Below the pieces are notes generated by a model. It was not told the DNA's origin. It made no database searches and saw nothing but the letters and a program-made list of their open reading frames with translations. From DATEPR01 sp036503065 (lineage in GTDB: Bacteria; Actinomycetota; Actinomycetes; Mycobacteriales; Pseudonocardiaceae), in the NCBI GenBank assembly GCA_036503065.1, contig DASXXM010000666.1, forward strand, positions 1 through 8,656: a stretch of 8,656 bases of DNA. Reading direction: 5' to 3'. Of the stretch, positions 8,165 through 8,656 are shown one piece after another (the stretch's first letter is position 1; every line of letters starts with the position of its first letter). A program made the translations under genes and the position numbers.

Positions 8165-8656
8165 TCAGCCTGGCTTCGTCACGAGGTAGTCGTCGATGTT
8201 CAACCTCTCCACCTGCCTGCGCAGCCGGCCGGTGGAGAACGGCCAGATGAAGCTGTTACGGCCGTTGCTGTCGTGGTAGTAACTCGAACAGCCACCAGCC
8301 TGATACACCGTGCCCGGCAAGGCGGCCTGCACCTGTGCGTTGAACCGCTCCTGCACGGCCGGCCGCACCTCCAGTGACGTCCAACCCTCCCGCAGCGTGC
8401 GGGTCACCGCGGCGACGACATGCCGCAGCTGGGCTTCCAGGATCATCAGCACCGAGGTGTGCCCTGTCGCGACGCTCGGTCCGAGCAGCAGGTACAGGTT
8501 GGGGAAGCCGGCCACGGCGGTACCGAGGTATGCCTGCGGGCTGCCGTGCCAGTGATCGGCCAGACTGCGTCCGTCCGCGTCATGCAGCCGCGACGCCACC
8601 GGCATGTCGAGGATGTGGAACCCGGTGGCGAAGATGATCGCCTCCACCTCCGCGGT
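8165..8656 (-). CDS. flavin-containing monooxygenase (Baeyer-Villiger type), C-terminal part
   Basis: The frame is open from the window edge to TGA at 8167-8165, giving 163 C-terminal residues; the start lies beyond 8656. A GTG at 8647 is internal, because the frame continues through TAEVEAIIFATGF. The FATGF motif (fragment residues 9-13) is the conserved ATG-type signature of class B flavoprotein monooxygenases. It is followed by family-like segments AYLGTAVAGFPNLYLLLGPS and GHTSVLMILEAQ, which help shape the substrate/NADP(H) side of the active site in cyclohexanone and 4-hydroxyacetophenone monooxygenase relatives. The C-terminal NSFIWPFSTGRLRRQV stretch is also typical of these proteins. 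Such enzymes insert one oxygen atom into ketones or oxidise heteroatoms using FAD and NADPH. The FAD-binding GxGxxG and the BVMO fingerprint lie outside the window, so the exact subclass is not settled. It is a cytosolic enzyme with no visible partner here. Confidence 0.88.
   Translation of the reverse strand, partial: TAEVEAIIFATGFHILDMPVASRLHDADGRSLADHWHGSPQAYLGTAVAGFPNLYLLLGPSVATGHTSVLMILEAQLRHVVAAVTRTLREGWTSLEVRPAVQERFNAQVQAALPGTVYQAGGCSSYYHDSNGRNSFIWPFSTGRLRRQVERLNIDDYLVTKPG

Overview
The window is GC-rich throughout, with strong G/C preference at third codon positions. Its protein families (a large MGH1/GH63-type glucosidase, a GH13 enzyme, a long secreted kelch-tailed protease, a class B flavin monooxygenase) point to a filamentous actinomycete. 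A Pseudonocardiales- or Streptomyces-like host is plausible, but the genus cannot be fixed from this sequence.

Layout. (1) Bases 2-3417, plus strand: a two-gene cytoplasmic carbohydrate cassette. The 3' part of an (alpha/alpha)6 glucosidase of the MGH1/GH63 type overlaps a GH13 alpha-amylase-family enzyme through an ATGA junction. No signal peptide is seen on the GH13 enzyme, so the pair probably acts on an intracellular oligosaccharide, glycogen fragment or glucosylated solute. (2) Bases 3418-3635: a convergent intergenic gap with a possible transposase C-terminal remnant and a perfect 18-bp hairpin that ends the minus-strand gene. (3) Bases 3636-7808, minus strand: one very large secreted protein of 1390 residues. 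It has a signal peptide, a sedolisin (S53) catalytic domain with all expected catalytic and calcium residues, carboxypeptidase-regulatory-like domains, a jelly-roll/MAM-like domain, a six-repeat kelch propeller and a C-terminal beta-sandwich tail. (4) Bases 7809-8164: its upstream region, with inverted repeats but no convincing gene. (5) Bases 8165-8656, minus strand: the C-terminal part of a flavin-containing (Baeyer-Villiger type) monooxygenase that runs off the window.

Functional links. The two sugar enzymes are very likely co-translated. The protease looks like a stand-alone, independently regulated secreted enzyme: it has its own long leader region and terminator, and a rare TTA leucine codon at codon 2, the only in-frame TTA I found in the genes of this window. 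In Streptomyces such codons tie translation to the developmental tRNA bldA. The monooxygenase is upstream on the same strand but 356 bases away, so co-transcription is not implied.

The points most worth following are the S53 head joined to a kelch tail that I associate with subtilisin-type (S8) heads, the TTA at codon 2, the palindrome in the protease leader, and the coupled glucosidase/GH13 pair of unknown substrate. I did not find a defence system, CRISPR array, RNA gene or intact mobile element.
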